Shown here: positions 8,532 through 16,901 of the stretch, piece after piece
Numbering within the stretch: position 1 is the stretch's first letter
Layout: each line of letters opens with the position of its first letter
From: Arthrobacter sp. H-02-3
Lineage (GTDB): Bacteria > Actinomycetota > Actinomycetes > Actinomycetales > Micrococcaceae
Assembly: GCF_003097355.1 (NCBI RefSeq)
Contig: NZ_PYUI01000010.1
Location: 1-64,000 of the forward strand
Direction of reading: 5' to 3'
Length of the DNA: 64,000 nt
The notes under the pieces: generated by a model
The model's input: the letters and a program-made list of their open reading frames with translations, nothing else
The model's database searches: none
What the model was told of the DNA's origin: nothing
Made by a program: the position numbers and the translations under genes

Positions 8532-9545
8532 CTAGCGGTAGAGGGCAGGCTTGGCGTTGAGCTTCACGGCGACCTTTTCGCCGTTCTTCTGCGCTTCGAC
8601 GCCGGCCTCGCAGCAGGCGGCGGTGGCGTAGCCGTCCCAAGCGGTGGGGCCGCCGATCTCGTCGCGGAGGGCCGCGTCGACCCAGGACTGGATTTCGACG
8701 TCGTACGCCGCCCCGAAACGCTCCTCGAAGCCGGGGGTGACGGTGCCGCCCCAGTGGCCGTTGCTGCGGGTGTACGGGCCCTTGTCCCCGCCAATGCTGA
8801 CGATGCCGTCCTCGAAGGAGGCCTGGGTGGCCACTTCGTAGCCGAACTTCGCATTGACGTAGATCTCGACATCGGCCAGGACGCCGGATTCGGTCTCGAT
8901 CAAGACGTGCTGCGGGTCGTGCTGACCGGCCGGGGCGTTCCGCGTGGCCTTGCCGAGGCGGACCTGGACCGAGGTGATTTCCTCGCCGGTGAAGTAGCGG
9001 ATGGCGTCGAACTCGTGGACCACGGAATCGTTGATCAGCATCTCGTTGGTGAAGCCCGCCGGGGTGGTGGGGTTGCGGTGCTGGTGGTGCAGCATGAGCA
9101 GCTCGCCGAGTTCGGAGTCGCGGATGATTGTGCCCAGGGCGGCGTATTCGGCGTCGAAGCGGCGCATGAAGCCGACCTGGATGCGCTTGTGGCCGAGCTT
9201 TTCTTCGGCCTCGACGATCTTCCACGCGGACTCGGCGTCCGGGGTGAGCGGCTTCTCGCAGAGGATCGGGATGTCCTTGGCGATCGCCTTGAGCAGGATG
9301 TCCTCGTGCAGGAAGCCGGGGGTGGCGATCAGCACGGCGTTGACGTCGCCGTTGTTCAGGGCTTCGTCGGCGTCGGCCAAAGCGACAGCGCCCGGGATGC
9401 CTTCGATGGCGGCCTGCGCCCGCGCGAGATCGACGTCGACGACGGCGGCAACTTCCGCGCCGTGGATGCGGGTGTTAAGCCGCTGGATGTGGTCTGCTCC
9501 CATACGGCCGGCGCCGATGACAGCTACGCGGAGGGTCTTGGTCAT
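8532..9545 (-). CDS. iolG: Inositol 2-dehydrogenase IolG
   Basis: A 337-aa NAD-dependent oxidoreductase of the Gfo/Idh/MocA family that oxidises myo-inositol to 2-keto-myo-inositol (scyllo-inosose), the first step of the pathway. ATG 9545 has GAGGA 8 nt upstream; the open frame continues 5' without signals. The Rossmann motif VIGAGRMGADH (GxGxxG at residues 11-16) and the EKPLTPD catalytic-lysine motif are present. The length is typical. It lies 16 bp after iolE in the operon. Confidence 0.92.
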   Translation of the reverse strand: MTKTLRVAVIGAGRMGADHIQRLNTRIHGAEVAAVVDVDLARAQAAIEGIPGAVALADADEALNNGDVNAVLIATPGFLHEDILLKAIAKDIPILCEKPLTPDAESAWKIVEAEEKLGHKRIQVGFMRRFDAEYAALGTIIRDSELGELLMLHHQHRNPTTPAGFTNEMLINDSVVHEFDAIRYFTGEEITSVQVRLGKATRNAPAGQHDPQHVLIETESGVLADVEIYVNAKFGYEVATQASFEDGIVSIGGDKGPYTRSNGHWGGTVTPGFEERFGAAYDVEIQSWVDAALRDEIGGPTAWDGYATAACCEAGVEAQKNGEKVAVKLNAKPALYR

Positions 9546-9561
9546 GATTTTGTCCTCAGTT

Positions 9562-10479
9562 CTAGTTGACGGCGGTGCGGGAGCCGCAGGAGAGCAGGTA
9601 GTTGCGGGTGCGCTTGGCGATCGGCATCGGGACGTCGAAGGCCACGGGGTACATGTCCTGTTCCACAATGCCAAAGATCGGGCGGTTGAGCGCTTCGACG
9701 GCTTCGATGACGGCGCGCAGGTCCGGCAGTCCGTTCGGCGGTTCGGTCATGACGCCGGCCAGGTTGGCGGCGGCCCAGGTCATGTTTTCCTCGTTGACCT
9801 TTTTGAGGATGTCCGGGTTGATCTGCTTGAGGTGCAGGTAACCGATCCGGTCCGGATAGTTCTTGATCAGGTCGAGGCTGGAGGCCCCGCAGTATTCTGC
9901 GTGGCCGGTGTCCAGGCAGAGGTTGAGGTATTTGGAGTCCGTGGCGGCGAGAAGGGTCTCGATGTCCTCCTGTGCGCCGACATGGGAGTCTGCGTGCGAG
10001 TGGAACTGTTGCTTCAGGCCGAAGTCCTCCAGCAGGGTCTTGCCCAGACGGTTGTGGCCCGTGAAGAGGTCGCTCCACGCCTTTTCGGTGAGCGTGCCGC
10101 TCTCCACGGCCTCGCCGGTGACGTCGTCGCGCCACATCGCCGGGATGACCACGATGTGTTCCCCGCCCATCGCGGCGGTGAGTTCGGCGACCTTGCGGGC
10201 CGGCTCCCATGCGGTTTCCCACTGGTCCAAGCCGCGGTGGAAGGCGGTGAACACGGTGCCTGCGGTGACCTTCAGGTCGCGGGCCTTAAGTTCTTCAGCG
10301 AGGCGGGAGGGATCGGAGGGAAGGTAGCCGTAGGGGCCCAGTTCGATCCACTTGTAGCCGGATTCGACGACCTCGTCCAGGAAGCGTTCCCACGGGGTCT
10401 GCTGCGGGTCGTCCGCAAACCAGACGCCCCAGGAGTCCGGCGCGGTGCCGATGATCAGCTTGTTCTCTGTCATTTCCAT
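9562..10479 (-). CDS. iolE: Inosose dehydratase-type TIM-barrel protein IolE
   Basis: A 305-aa member of the xylose-isomerase-like TIM-barrel family. In this operon position (after iolA, before iolG, as in Corynebacterium) it is best assigned as IolE, which dehydrates 2-keto-myo-inositol to the cyclohexane dione used by IolD. Supporting stretches are IGTAPDSWGVWFADDP, YKWIELGPYGYLP, and the metal-ligand region CLDTGHAEYCG, followed by YLHLKQINP. An IolI-type ketoisomerase role cannot be excluded because the two families resemble each other. Two hairpins lie directly upstream, the nearer one ending a few bases before the AGAAGGAA ribosome site. Confidence 0.82.
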   Translation of the reverse strand: MEMTENKLIIGTAPDSWGVWFADDPQQTPWERFLDEVVESGYKWIELGPYGYLPSDPSRLAEELKARDLKVTAGTVFTAFHRGLDQWETAWEPARKVAELTAAMGGEHIVVIPAMWRDDVTGEAVESGTLTEKAWSDLFTGHNRLGKTLLEDFGLKQQFHSHADSHVGAQEDIETLLAATDSKYLNLCLDTGHAEYCGASSLDLIKNYPDRIGYLHLKQINPDILKKVNEENMTWAAANLAGVMTEPPNGLPDLRAVIEAVEALNRPIFGIVEQDMYPVAFDVPMPIAKRTRNYLLSCGSRTAVN

Positions 10480-10487
10480 TCCTTCTC

Positions 10488-10547
10488 ATCGATTGCTCCG
10501 CAGGTGCCGTTTGGGACGCCCAAAACGGCGGTTGCGGAGCAATCGAT
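10488..10547. other. Hairpin directly upstream of the iolE ribosome site
   Basis: A 15-bp perfect stem (10488-10502 with 10533-10547) is topped, after a 3-nt internal mismatch, by a 7-bp stem (10506-10512 with 10523-10529). On the iolE transcript it ends a few bases before the AGAAGGAA ribosome site. It may protect or gate iolE translation. Confidence 0.65.
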
Positions 10548-10574
10548 CGTGGTTTTTGGGTGGCGGTGGGTGGG

Positions 10575-10604
10575 CCCCGCCGCCAGGGTTCCCTGGCGGT
10601 GGGG
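10575..10604. other. Hairpin directly after the iolA stop codon
   Basis: A 13-bp stem with one G/T-type mismatch (10575-10587 with 10592-10604, 4-nt loop) begins right after the iolA stop at 10606. With the hairpin at 10488-10547 it makes a double-hairpin spacer of 126 bp between iolA and iolE, the longest gap inside the operon. Confidence 0.65.
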
Positions 10605-10605
10605 A

Positions 10606-12114
10606 CTAGTTGGAGGGGAAGTTGTAGGAGGCGCCGGAGGCGTGATGCGTTTCGGGCCAGCGGGAGGTGACGACCTTGCCGCGGGTGTAGAAGGAGACGC
10701 CTTCGGGGCCGTAGATGTGCTTGTCGCCGAAGAGCGAGGCCTTCCAGCCGCCGAAGGAGTGGTAGGCCACCGGCACGGGCAGGGGCACGTTGATGCCGAT
10801 CATGCCCACCGTGACGGAGCGCTGGAACTTGCGGGCGCTGGCGCCGGAGGAGGTGAAGATCGCGGTGCCGTTGCCGTACGGGTTGGCGTTGATCAGGGCG
10901 ATGCCGGCGTCGAGGTCCTCGACGCGGACCACGACGAGGACCGGGCCGAAGATTTCCTCGGTGTAGGCGGTCATCCCGGCCGTGACGTGATCCAGGACGG
11001 TGGGGCCGACCCAAAAGCCGTCCTCGTGGCCGGGGACGACGAGGTCGCGGCCGTCCACCACCATGGCCGCGCCGGCGGTTTCAGCTTCGGTGACGATCCG
11101 CACGATGCGTTCCTTGGACGCCGGGGTGATGACCGGGCCCATTTCGGCGTCGGGCACGGTGCCGTTGTTGACCTTGACGGCCAGGGCGCGTTCCTCGACC
11201 TTCTTGACCAGAAGGTCGGCGGCTTCGCCGACGGCGACGGCAACCGAGATGGCCATGCAGCGTTCGCCGGCGGAGCCGAAGGCGGCGGCGGCGAGGTGGT
11301 CGGCGGCGTTGTCGAGGTCGGCGTCGGGCAGGATGATCGCGTGGTTCTTCGCCCCGCCCAGGGCCTGGACCCGCTTGCCGTGCTTGGTGGCGGTCTCGTG
11401 GACGTACTTCGCGATCGGGGTGGAGCCGACGAAGGAGATGCCGTCCACGTCCGGGTGGGTCAGCAGGCCGTCGACCGTTTCCTTGTCGCCGTGCAGGACC
11501 TGGAAGACGCCGTCGGGCAGGCCGGCCTGCTTCCACAGCTTGGCCAGGAGCATGGAGGCGGAGGGGTCGCGTTCGGAGGGCTTGAGGATGAAGGCGTTGC
11601 CGGTGGCGATCGCCATCGGGGCCATCCAGAGCGGCACCATGACCGGGAAGTTGAACGGGGTGATGCCGGCGACGACGCCGAGCGGCTCGCGGAAGGAGAA
11701 GACGTCGATGCCGGTGGAGACCTGGTCCGAGTAGTCGCCCTTGAGCAGCTGCGGGATGCCGCAGGCGAACTCGATGACCTCCAGGCCGCGGCCGATCTCG
11801 CCCTTGGCGTCGGAGAGGACCTTGCCGTGCTCGGCGGTGATCAGTTCGGCGAGCTCGTCGATGTGGGAGGCGACAAGTTCGCGGAACTTGAACAATACGG
11901 CGGTGCGCTTGGCCAGGGAAATGTCGCCCCAGGTGTCCGCAGCCTTGCGGGCCGCAGCGACGGTGGCGTCCAGGTCTGCCCGGCTGGCCAGACGCAGCTC
12001 CGCGGTGACCGCGCCGGTCGCGGGGTTGTAGACGGGCTGGGTGCGGGTGCCCTCGCCGGAGGTTTCTGCCCCGTTGATGAAGTGGCTGATGGTGGTGACG
12101 GTCGTCGTTGACAT
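10606..12114 (-). CDS. iolA: Methylmalonate/malonate-semialdehyde dehydrogenase (CoA-acylating) IolA
   Basis: A 502-aa aldehyde dehydrogenase that converts malonate semialdehyde plus CoA and NAD to acetyl-CoA, the last inositol-specific step. It may also act on methylmalonate semialdehyde from valine. ATG 12114 has AAGGAAG upstream. The catalytic cysteine is C286 in GSAGERCMAIS. The MMSDH-type features VVAGITPFNFPVMVPLWM and ALGGAKNHAIILPDAD are present. It lies 47 bp behind iolD. Confidence 0.93.
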   Translation of the reverse strand: MSTTTVTTISHFINGAETSGEGTRTQPVYNPATGAVTAELRLASRADLDATVAAARKAADTWGDISLAKRTAVLFKFRELVASHIDELAELITAEHGKVLSDAKGEIGRGLEVIEFACGIPQLLKGDYSDQVSTGIDVFSFREPLGVVAGITPFNFPVMVPLWMAPMAIATGNAFILKPSERDPSASMLLAKLWKQAGLPDGVFQVLHGDKETVDGLLTHPDVDGISFVGSTPIAKYVHETATKHGKRVQALGGAKNHAIILPDADLDNAADHLAAAAFGSAGERCMAISVAVAVGEAADLLVKKVEERALAVKVNNGTVPDAEMGPVITPASKERIVRIVTEAETAGAAMVVDGRDLVVPGHEDGFWVGPTVLDHVTAGMTAYTEEIFGPVLVVVRVEDLDAGIALINANPYGNGTAIFTSSGASARKFQRSVTVGMIGINVPLPVPVAYHSFGGWKASLFGDKHIYGPEGVSFYTRGKVVTSRWPETHHASGASYNFPSN

Positions 12115-12161
12115 GGTGATGGACTTCCTTGGTCTGTGGCTGTTCGTGGTGATCAAGAGGG

Positions 12162-14123
12162 TCAGCCGAGCAGCTTGCGCTGGCGGCTCTTGTGGTCGAC
12201 GTAGGTCTGGAAGGCCTGCTTCGTGGATTCGAGTTCGGAGACCTGGGAGACCGGAACGTCCCACCACGACTCGGAACTGGGGGCATCCAGCAGCGGGTCG
12301 GATTCGACGTGGATGACGATCGGGCCGCCGTTTTCCGGGGCGGCCTTCGCATCGCGGATGGCCTGCTCGAGCTCGGCGATGACTTTCTCGCCGGGTTCGA
12401 TCCGGATCACCTTCACGCCGAGGGACTCGGCGTTCAGGGCCAGGTCCACCGGCAGCCGCTCGCCGTCGTCGAAGCTGTGGTGTTCCTCATCCAGGGCCCG
12501 GTACTGGGTGCCGAAGCGCTGCGAGCCGAGGGACTCGGAGAGCGAGCCGATCGAGGCGTAGCCGTGGTTCTGGATCAAGACCACGATCAGCTTGATCCGT
12601 TCGGCGACGGCGGTGACGAGTTCGGTGTGCATCATCAGGTAGGAGCCGTCCCCCACCATCACGACGACGTCGCGCTGGGCCCCGCCTTTCGCGGCTTCGG
12701 CCAGGGCGGCACGCTTGACGCCGAGGCCGCCGGGGATTTCGTAGCCCATGCAGGAGTAGGCGTATTCGACGTGGTAGCCGAACGGGTCCCGCACGCGCCA
12801 CATCTTGTGCAGGTCACCGGGCAGGGACCCGGCGGCGCAGATGACGACGTCCGCCGCGTCCATGGCGCGGCTCGTGGCGCCGATGATCTCGTTCTGCGCG
12901 GGCAGCGGTGTGAAGCGGGTGTCGAAGGCCGCGTCGACGGTGGCGTTCCAGCGGGTCTTCTCGTTCGCGATCTGCTGCTCGAGGTCCGCGCCGATCCGGT
13001 AGCCGCCGAGGGCCTGGTTCAGCTTCACCAGGGCCTTGCGGGCGTCCGCGACGATCGGCAGGGAAGTGCCGTGTTTGTAGGCGTCGATGGCGGCGACGTT
13101 GATGTTGATGAACTTCACGTCCGGGTTCTGGAACGCGGTCCGGGACGCGGTGGTGAAGTCCTCGTAGCGGGTGCCGATGCCGATGATGAGGTCCGCTTCG
13201 GCGGCGATGGCGTTGGCCGCCGTTGTGCCGGTGGAGCCGATCGCGCCGAGGGAGAACTTGTGGTCCCAGGGCAGGACGCCGACGCCGGCCTGGGTGTTGC
13301 CCACCGGGATGCCGGTCAGTTCGACGAATTTGGCGAGTTCCTCGTTGGCGTAGGCGTAGAGCACGCCACCGCCGGCGATGATCAGGGGGCGCTTGGCGGC
13401 GCGGATCGCGTCGGCGGCGCGGCGGATGTCCTCGTCGTCGGCGTCGGGGCGGCGGATCCGCCATTCGCGTTCGGCGAGGAATTCCTCGGGCACGTCGAAG
13501 GCCTCGGCCTGGACGTCCTGGGGCAGCGAGATGGTGACCGCGCCGGTCTCGGCCGGGTCGGTCAGGACGCGCAGGCCGTGGTGAAACGCGGAAAACAGCT
13601 GCTCGGGCCGGGAGACGCGGTCGAAGAACTTGGACAGCGGCCGGAAGGCGTCGTTGACGGTGATGTCGTAGGCGTAGGGCTGCTCGAGCTGCTGCAGCAC
13701 GGGGTCGGCGGCACGGGTGGCGAAGGTGTCACTCGGCAGCAGCAGGACCGGCAGCCGGTTGGTGGTGGCCAGCGCCGCGCCGGTGAGCAGGTTTGAGGAA
13801 CCCGGGCCGATCGAGGTGCTGATCGCGAACGTCTGGCGGCGCCGGGTGTGCCGGGCGTAGCCGACGGCCTGGTGTGCCTGGGCCTGTTCGTTGCGGCCCT
13901 GGTAGTACGGCATGATTGTCGGATCGAGCTGCTGGTACTGCTTGAGGGCCTGGCCGACGCCGGCAACGTTGCCGTGGCCGAAGATGCCGAACGTGCCCGG
14001 AATCAGGCGTTCCCGGAAGTCCTGGCCGCCGATCGAATCGACGGTGTACTGCTTGGACAGGTATTCCACGACAGCCTGGGCGACTGTCATTCTGCGTGTT
14101 CCTGAGGCAGTTCTCATTCCCAT
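12162..14123 (-). CDS. iolD: 3D-(3,5/4)-trihydroxycyclohexane-1,2-dione hydrolase IolD
   Basis: A 653-aa thiamine-diphosphate enzyme that opens the cyclohexane dione ring to 5-deoxy-glucuronate. The ThDP/Mg motif GDGSYLMMHTELV, running on to QNHGYASIG, is intact. The N-terminal Pyr domain shows GTFGIFGHGNVAGVGQAL, typical of IolD. The length matches the family. ATG 14123 lies 6 nt after the aldolase stop and shares its GGAG site with the end of that gene; an in-frame ATG two codons on is an alternative. Confidence 0.94.
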   Translation of the reverse strand: MGMRTASGTRRMTVAQAVVEYLSKQYTVDSIGGQDFRERLIPGTFGIFGHGNVAGVGQALKQYQQLDPTIMPYYQGRNEQAQAHQAVGYARHTRRRQTFAISTSIGPGSSNLLTGAALATTNRLPVLLLPSDTFATRAADPVLQQLEQPYAYDITVNDAFRPLSKFFDRVSRPEQLFSAFHHGLRVLTDPAETGAVTISLPQDVQAEAFDVPEEFLAEREWRIRRPDADDEDIRRAADAIRAAKRPLIIAGGGVLYAYANEELAKFVELTGIPVGNTQAGVGVLPWDHKFSLGAIGSTGTTAANAIAAEADLIIGIGTRYEDFTTASRTAFQNPDVKFININVAAIDAYKHGTSLPIVADARKALVKLNQALGGYRIGADLEQQIANEKTRWNATVDAAFDTRFTPLPAQNEIIGATSRAMDAADVVICAAGSLPGDLHKMWRVRDPFGYHVEYAYSCMGYEIPGGLGVKRAALAEAAKGGAQRDVVVMVGDGSYLMMHTELVTAVAERIKLIVVLIQNHGYASIGSLSESLGSQRFGTQYRALDEEHHSFDDGERLPVDLALNAESLGVKVIRIEPGEKVIAELEQAIRDAKAAPENGGPIVIHVESDPLLDAPSSESWWDVPVSQVSELESTKQAFQTYVDHKSRQRKLLG

Positions 14124-14129
14124 GGGAAG

Positions 14130-15095
14130 TTACTCCGATGCTTCTTCGGTGGGGGTGGATTCGGTGCGGGGATCGTCCGTGTGGTGCAGCAGCGAAGCGG
14201 CGGTTGCCACGGCGCCGGCGACGTCGCCGTCGTGCGGGTAGAGCAGGGTCCGGCCGACCGTGAGGCCCTGGACACCCGGCAGGGCGAGGGCCGCCTGCCA
14301 GCTGGCGAAGACGTCCTCCTGGCTGCCCTCGGGGTCTCCGCCGAGGAGCACGGTGGGCATGGTGGTGGACGCCATGACGCGTTCCATCTCAGCCACCACG
14401 GGGAGCTTCATCCAGGTGTAGGCACTGCTCGCGCCGAGGCCTTCGGCGATGGCCACCGACTTGATGACTGCGTTGGTGGAGAGGTCGTTGCGGACCTTGC
14501 CGTTCTCGCGGACGGAGAGGAAGGGTTCCACCATGGCGATCAGCTTGCGCTCGGCCAGGGAATCGATGGCCCGTGCGGTTGCTTCCAGGGTGACGACGGT
14601 GTCCGGGTCGCCGAGGCAGATGCGCGTGAGCATCTTGCCGCCGTCGGCGCCGAGGGCCTCGAGGGCGGCCGCGGTGTGGCCGGTGAAGCGGTCATCGAAT
14701 TCGTTCACCAGACCGGAGAGGCCGCCGCGGTTCATTGAGCCGAAGAGCAGCTTGCCCTCAAGCGCGCCGAGCAGGAGGAGGTCGTCCATGATGTCCGGCG
14801 AGGCCAGGACGCCGTCGACGTCCGGGTTGGCCAGGGCAATCTGCAGGCGGTCCAGGAGCTGGCGGCGGTCGGCCATGGCCACGGGATCGCTGCCGACCGC
14901 GAGGGCCCCGCGGGCGGGGTGGTCGGCGGCGACGATGAAGTTCTGCTTGCCGGCCTTGACGCCGGGGTGGCGGCGCCGGGCCTTCGCGGCGCGGGCGATC
15001 GCGTCCGGGTCTTCGAGCCGGATGATGCTCAGGTGCTCGTAGCGGCGGGGGTCATCGCCCAGCGTGAGGGTGGCGGCGGCTGGGTTGACACTCAC
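14130..15095 (-). CDS. DeoC/LacD-type (beta/alpha)8 aldolase of the iol operon (Cgl0159-like)
   Basis: A 321-aa class I aldolase-like protein. GTG 15095 overlaps the iolC stop as GTGA and has AGGAG 7 nt upstream; an open frame continues further 5' only by chance. Features include NFIVAADHPARGALAVG, the Lys-containing segment YTWMKLPVVAEMERVMA and LLGGDPEGSQEDVFASW. In actinobacterial iol operons a protein of this type (I recall the family name Cgl0159) sits next to iolC and probably takes the place of IolJ, cleaving DKG 6-phosphate to malonate semialdehyde and dihydroxyacetone phosphate. That role is inferred from position. Confidence 0.82.
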   Translation of the reverse strand: MSVNPAAATLTLGDDPRRYEHLSIIRLEDPDAIARAAKARRRHPGVKAGKQNFIVAADHPARGALAVGSDPVAMADRRQLLDRLQIALANPDVDGVLASPDIMDDLLLLGALEGKLLFGSMNRGGLSGLVNEFDDRFTGHTAAALEALGADGGKMLTRICLGDPDTVVTLEATARAIDSLAERKLIAMVEPFLSVRENGKVRNDLSTNAVIKSVAIAEGLGASSAYTWMKLPVVAEMERVMASTTMPTVLLGGDPEGSQEDVFASWQAALALPGVQGLTVGRTLLYPHDGDVAGAVATAASLLHHTDDPRTESTPTEEASE

Positions 15096-16093
15096 AGTGT
15101 TGCTCCTTCGGTGGCGTAGGAACCCGGCGCCAGGCGGCCGCGTTCGGCGAGCAGGCCCGTGACTTCTTCCGGCGTCGGCATCGCGTCGGCGCAAGACAGG
15201 CGGGAGGCGACCAAGGCGCCGGCGGCGTTGGCGAAGTCGAGCACCTGAGCCAGCGGCCAGCCGGAGAGCAGACCGTGGCAGAATGCCCCGCCGAAGGAGT
15301 CGCCGGCGCCGAGGCCGTTGACGGTTTCCACCGGCACCGGGGCGGAGACGATGCGTTCGGTGCGGGTCTTGGCCATGACGCCTTCCGGTCCAAGCTTCAC
15401 GACCGCGATTTCGACGCCGGCGGCGAGCAGCCGGTCGGCCTGTTCGTCCGGGGTGCCCTCGCCGACGGCGACGGCGCATTCCTTGTCGTTGCCGATTGCC
15501 ACGGTGACGTGCGGCAGGATCTTGGCGACCTGTTCCCGGGCTTCCTCCTCGGAGGCCCAGAACATCGGCCGGTAGTCGAGGTCAAGGATGGTGAACTGGC
15601 CTGGCTTCAGCCCGGTGCGTGGACGTGCCTCGTGGGCCTTGATGTGGGCGGTGCGGCTGGGCTCCTGGCAGAGGCCGGTGACGGTGGACCAGAAGATTCC
15701 GGCGTCCCTGATGGCGTCCAGGTCCAGTTCCTCGGCCCTGATCTGCAGGTCCGGCGCCGTGGGGAACCGGCCGTAGAAGTAGAGCGGGAAGTCTTCCGGC
15801 GGCTTGATCGCGCAGAACGTGACCGCAGTGGGCCACTCCTTGACTGCGGTGACGTAGGAATCGTCCACGTTGAACTTGCGCAGCTCGCGGTGCAGGTACT
15901 TGCCGAAAGCATCGTCGCCGGTGCGGCTGATGACGCCGGCGCGGCGGCCATGGCGGGCAGCGGCGACCGCTACGTTGGACGGGGATCCGCCAAGGTACTT
16001 TCCGAAGGACGTGACATCCTCCAGATCCACCCCGATGTCGTTCGGGTAGATATCAACGCTGATTCGCCCGATCGTGAGCAGTTCGTGGGTCAC
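15092..16093 (-). CDS. iolC: 5-dehydro-2-deoxygluconokinase IolC
   Basis: A 333-aa PfkB-family kinase that phosphorylates DKG. The first PfkB signature appears as GGSPSNVAVAAARHGRRAG, and the second, with the catalytic Asp, as NGLGAGDSFGGAFCHG. The GTG start at 16093 has only a weak AAAGG site. It is the first gene of the long leftward iol operon. The 212-bp region before it carries a variant IolR-like box overlapping a possible TTGACA, so induction by inositol is likely. Confidence 0.92.
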   Translation of the reverse strand: MTHELLTIGRISVDIYPNDIGVDLEDVTSFGKYLGGSPSNVAVAAARHGRRAGVISRTGDDAFGKYLHRELRKFNVDDSYVTAVKEWPTAVTFCAIKPPEDFPLYFYGRFPTAPDLQIRAEELDLDAIRDAGIFWSTVTGLCQEPSRTAHIKAHEARPRTGLKPGQFTILDLDYRPMFWASEEEAREQVAKILPHVTVAIGNDKECAVAVGEGTPDEQADRLLAAGVEIAVVKLGPEGVMAKTRTERIVSAPVPVETVNGLGAGDSFGGAFCHGLLSGWPLAQVLDFANAAGALVASRLSCADAMPTPEEVTGLLAERGRLAPGSYATEGATL

Positions 16094-16209
16094 GGTGATC
16101 GTGGACCTTTCTGGTGTGAACTCGGTACCTTTTCGCAGCCTGAGCTTCGGTGCTTAGGGGCCGGCGTGAGCCGGGCCACATCCACTACTTTGCCCTAGAA
16201 TCCATGTAC

Positions 16210-16231
16210 TGTCAAAGGTTTGTACTGACAT
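16210..16231. promoter_or_regulatory. IolR-like operator variant before the iolC operon
   Basis: GTTTGTACTGACAT (16218-16231) differs from the perfect box by one base. The adjacent TGTCAA (16210-16215) reads TTGACA on the minus strand and could be the -35 of the iolC promoter. On that strand GTCAGTACA and GACAGTACA form a short direct repeat. The arrangement resembles the transporter promoter. Confidence 0.55.
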
Positions 16232-16305
16232 ATTTACAACTTGACACGGGACGCACTAACAGCGCCGTGGAGTGGCCGCCCCGACGGTGGCAGGACGGCC
16301 CTCGG

Positions 16306-16710
16306 CTACTGACTGGGGACCCCAAGTTCGCCGGTCATGTACTGGGCCCGACCAAAGCCGAACGACCAGTCCCCGGCCGTGTTTTCGACGTAGCCAATGA
16401 AGACGTCCTCGCCGGAAACCCCTACCGCGGTCAGCTTTTCCGCGATGGCAGCGAACAGGGACTGCTTGGCGGGCTGGCTGCGCCCCGCCTGGGTGAAGAT
16501 CTGGATCATCACAACATCCGGCGTCCGGTCAAAGCCGAGGCCGGCGTCCTGGGCGACGATCTGCCCGGCCGGGTGTTCCGTCAGGATGTGGAAGTAGTCC
16601 CGTTCCGGAATGCCGTATTCAGCCACGATCGCAGCGTGGATTCCCTGACTGAGTCCCTGCAGCTGCTCCGTGGTGCGGCCCTGATTGACGTCGATTCGCA
16701 CGAGAGGCAC
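16306..16710 (-). CDS. Tautomerase-superfamily protein, malonate semialdehyde decarboxylase-like
   Basis: A 134-aa protein starting at GTG 16710 with AAGGAG close upstream. After the initiator comes Pro (PLVRIDVNQGRT), the catalytic Pro-1 of the tautomerase superfamily. The length and the segments HPAGQIVAQDAGLGFDR and VENTAGDWSFGFGRAQY closely match malonate semialdehyde decarboxylase as I remember it. With Pro as residue 1, Asp-37 is conserved, but the two arginines of MSAD (73 and 75) are Gln and Gly, with an Arg at 76. Its promoter carries a perfect IolR-like box, and malonate semialdehyde is an intermediate of the neighbouring pathway. Decarboxylase, hydratase or plain tautomerase activity are all possible. 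Confidence 0.82.
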   Translation of the reverse strand: MPLVRIDVNQGRTTEQLQGLSQGIHAAIVAEYGIPERDYFHILTEHPAGQIVAQDAGLGFDRTPDVVMIQIFTQAGRSQPAKQSLFAAIAEKLTAVGVSGEDVFIGYVENTAGDWSFGFGRAQYMTGELGVPSQ

Positions 16711-16725
16711 TCGCGTCTCCTTCGG

Positions 16726-16741
16726 TAGTTTGTCCTGACAT
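16726..16741. promoter_or_regulatory. IolR-like operator box, copy 2, before the tautomerase
   Basis: Identical over 16 bp to the box at 2019-2034. It lies 15-30 bp before the tautomerase start, next to a TAGTAT-like -10 on the minus strand (TTAGTATGTCAGGACA), where a bound repressor would block transcription. Confidence 0.65.
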
Positions 16742-16901
16742 ACTAACAAAGTTCGCAGGAGTGGCGCAAGGATTCCCCGGCGGCACGCGGCAACGCGGGG
16801 ATCCTTAGCGCCCACCCTCGGGTGCGAGCCGGGCTTCAAGTGACCCCACGTTGGGGGTATTGCGCGGCTCGGCGTGTCGGCGTAGCGTTAACAACCTAGA
16901 G

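Noticed and set aside
9001..12111. A 1036-codon open frame on the plus strand opposite the iol genes
   Set aside because: It lies antisense to iolG, iolE and iolA, which have full family motifs. Its composition (runs of Gly, Val, Asp, Glu) is the expected complement of high-GC coding DNA, and it has no ribosome site or domain.
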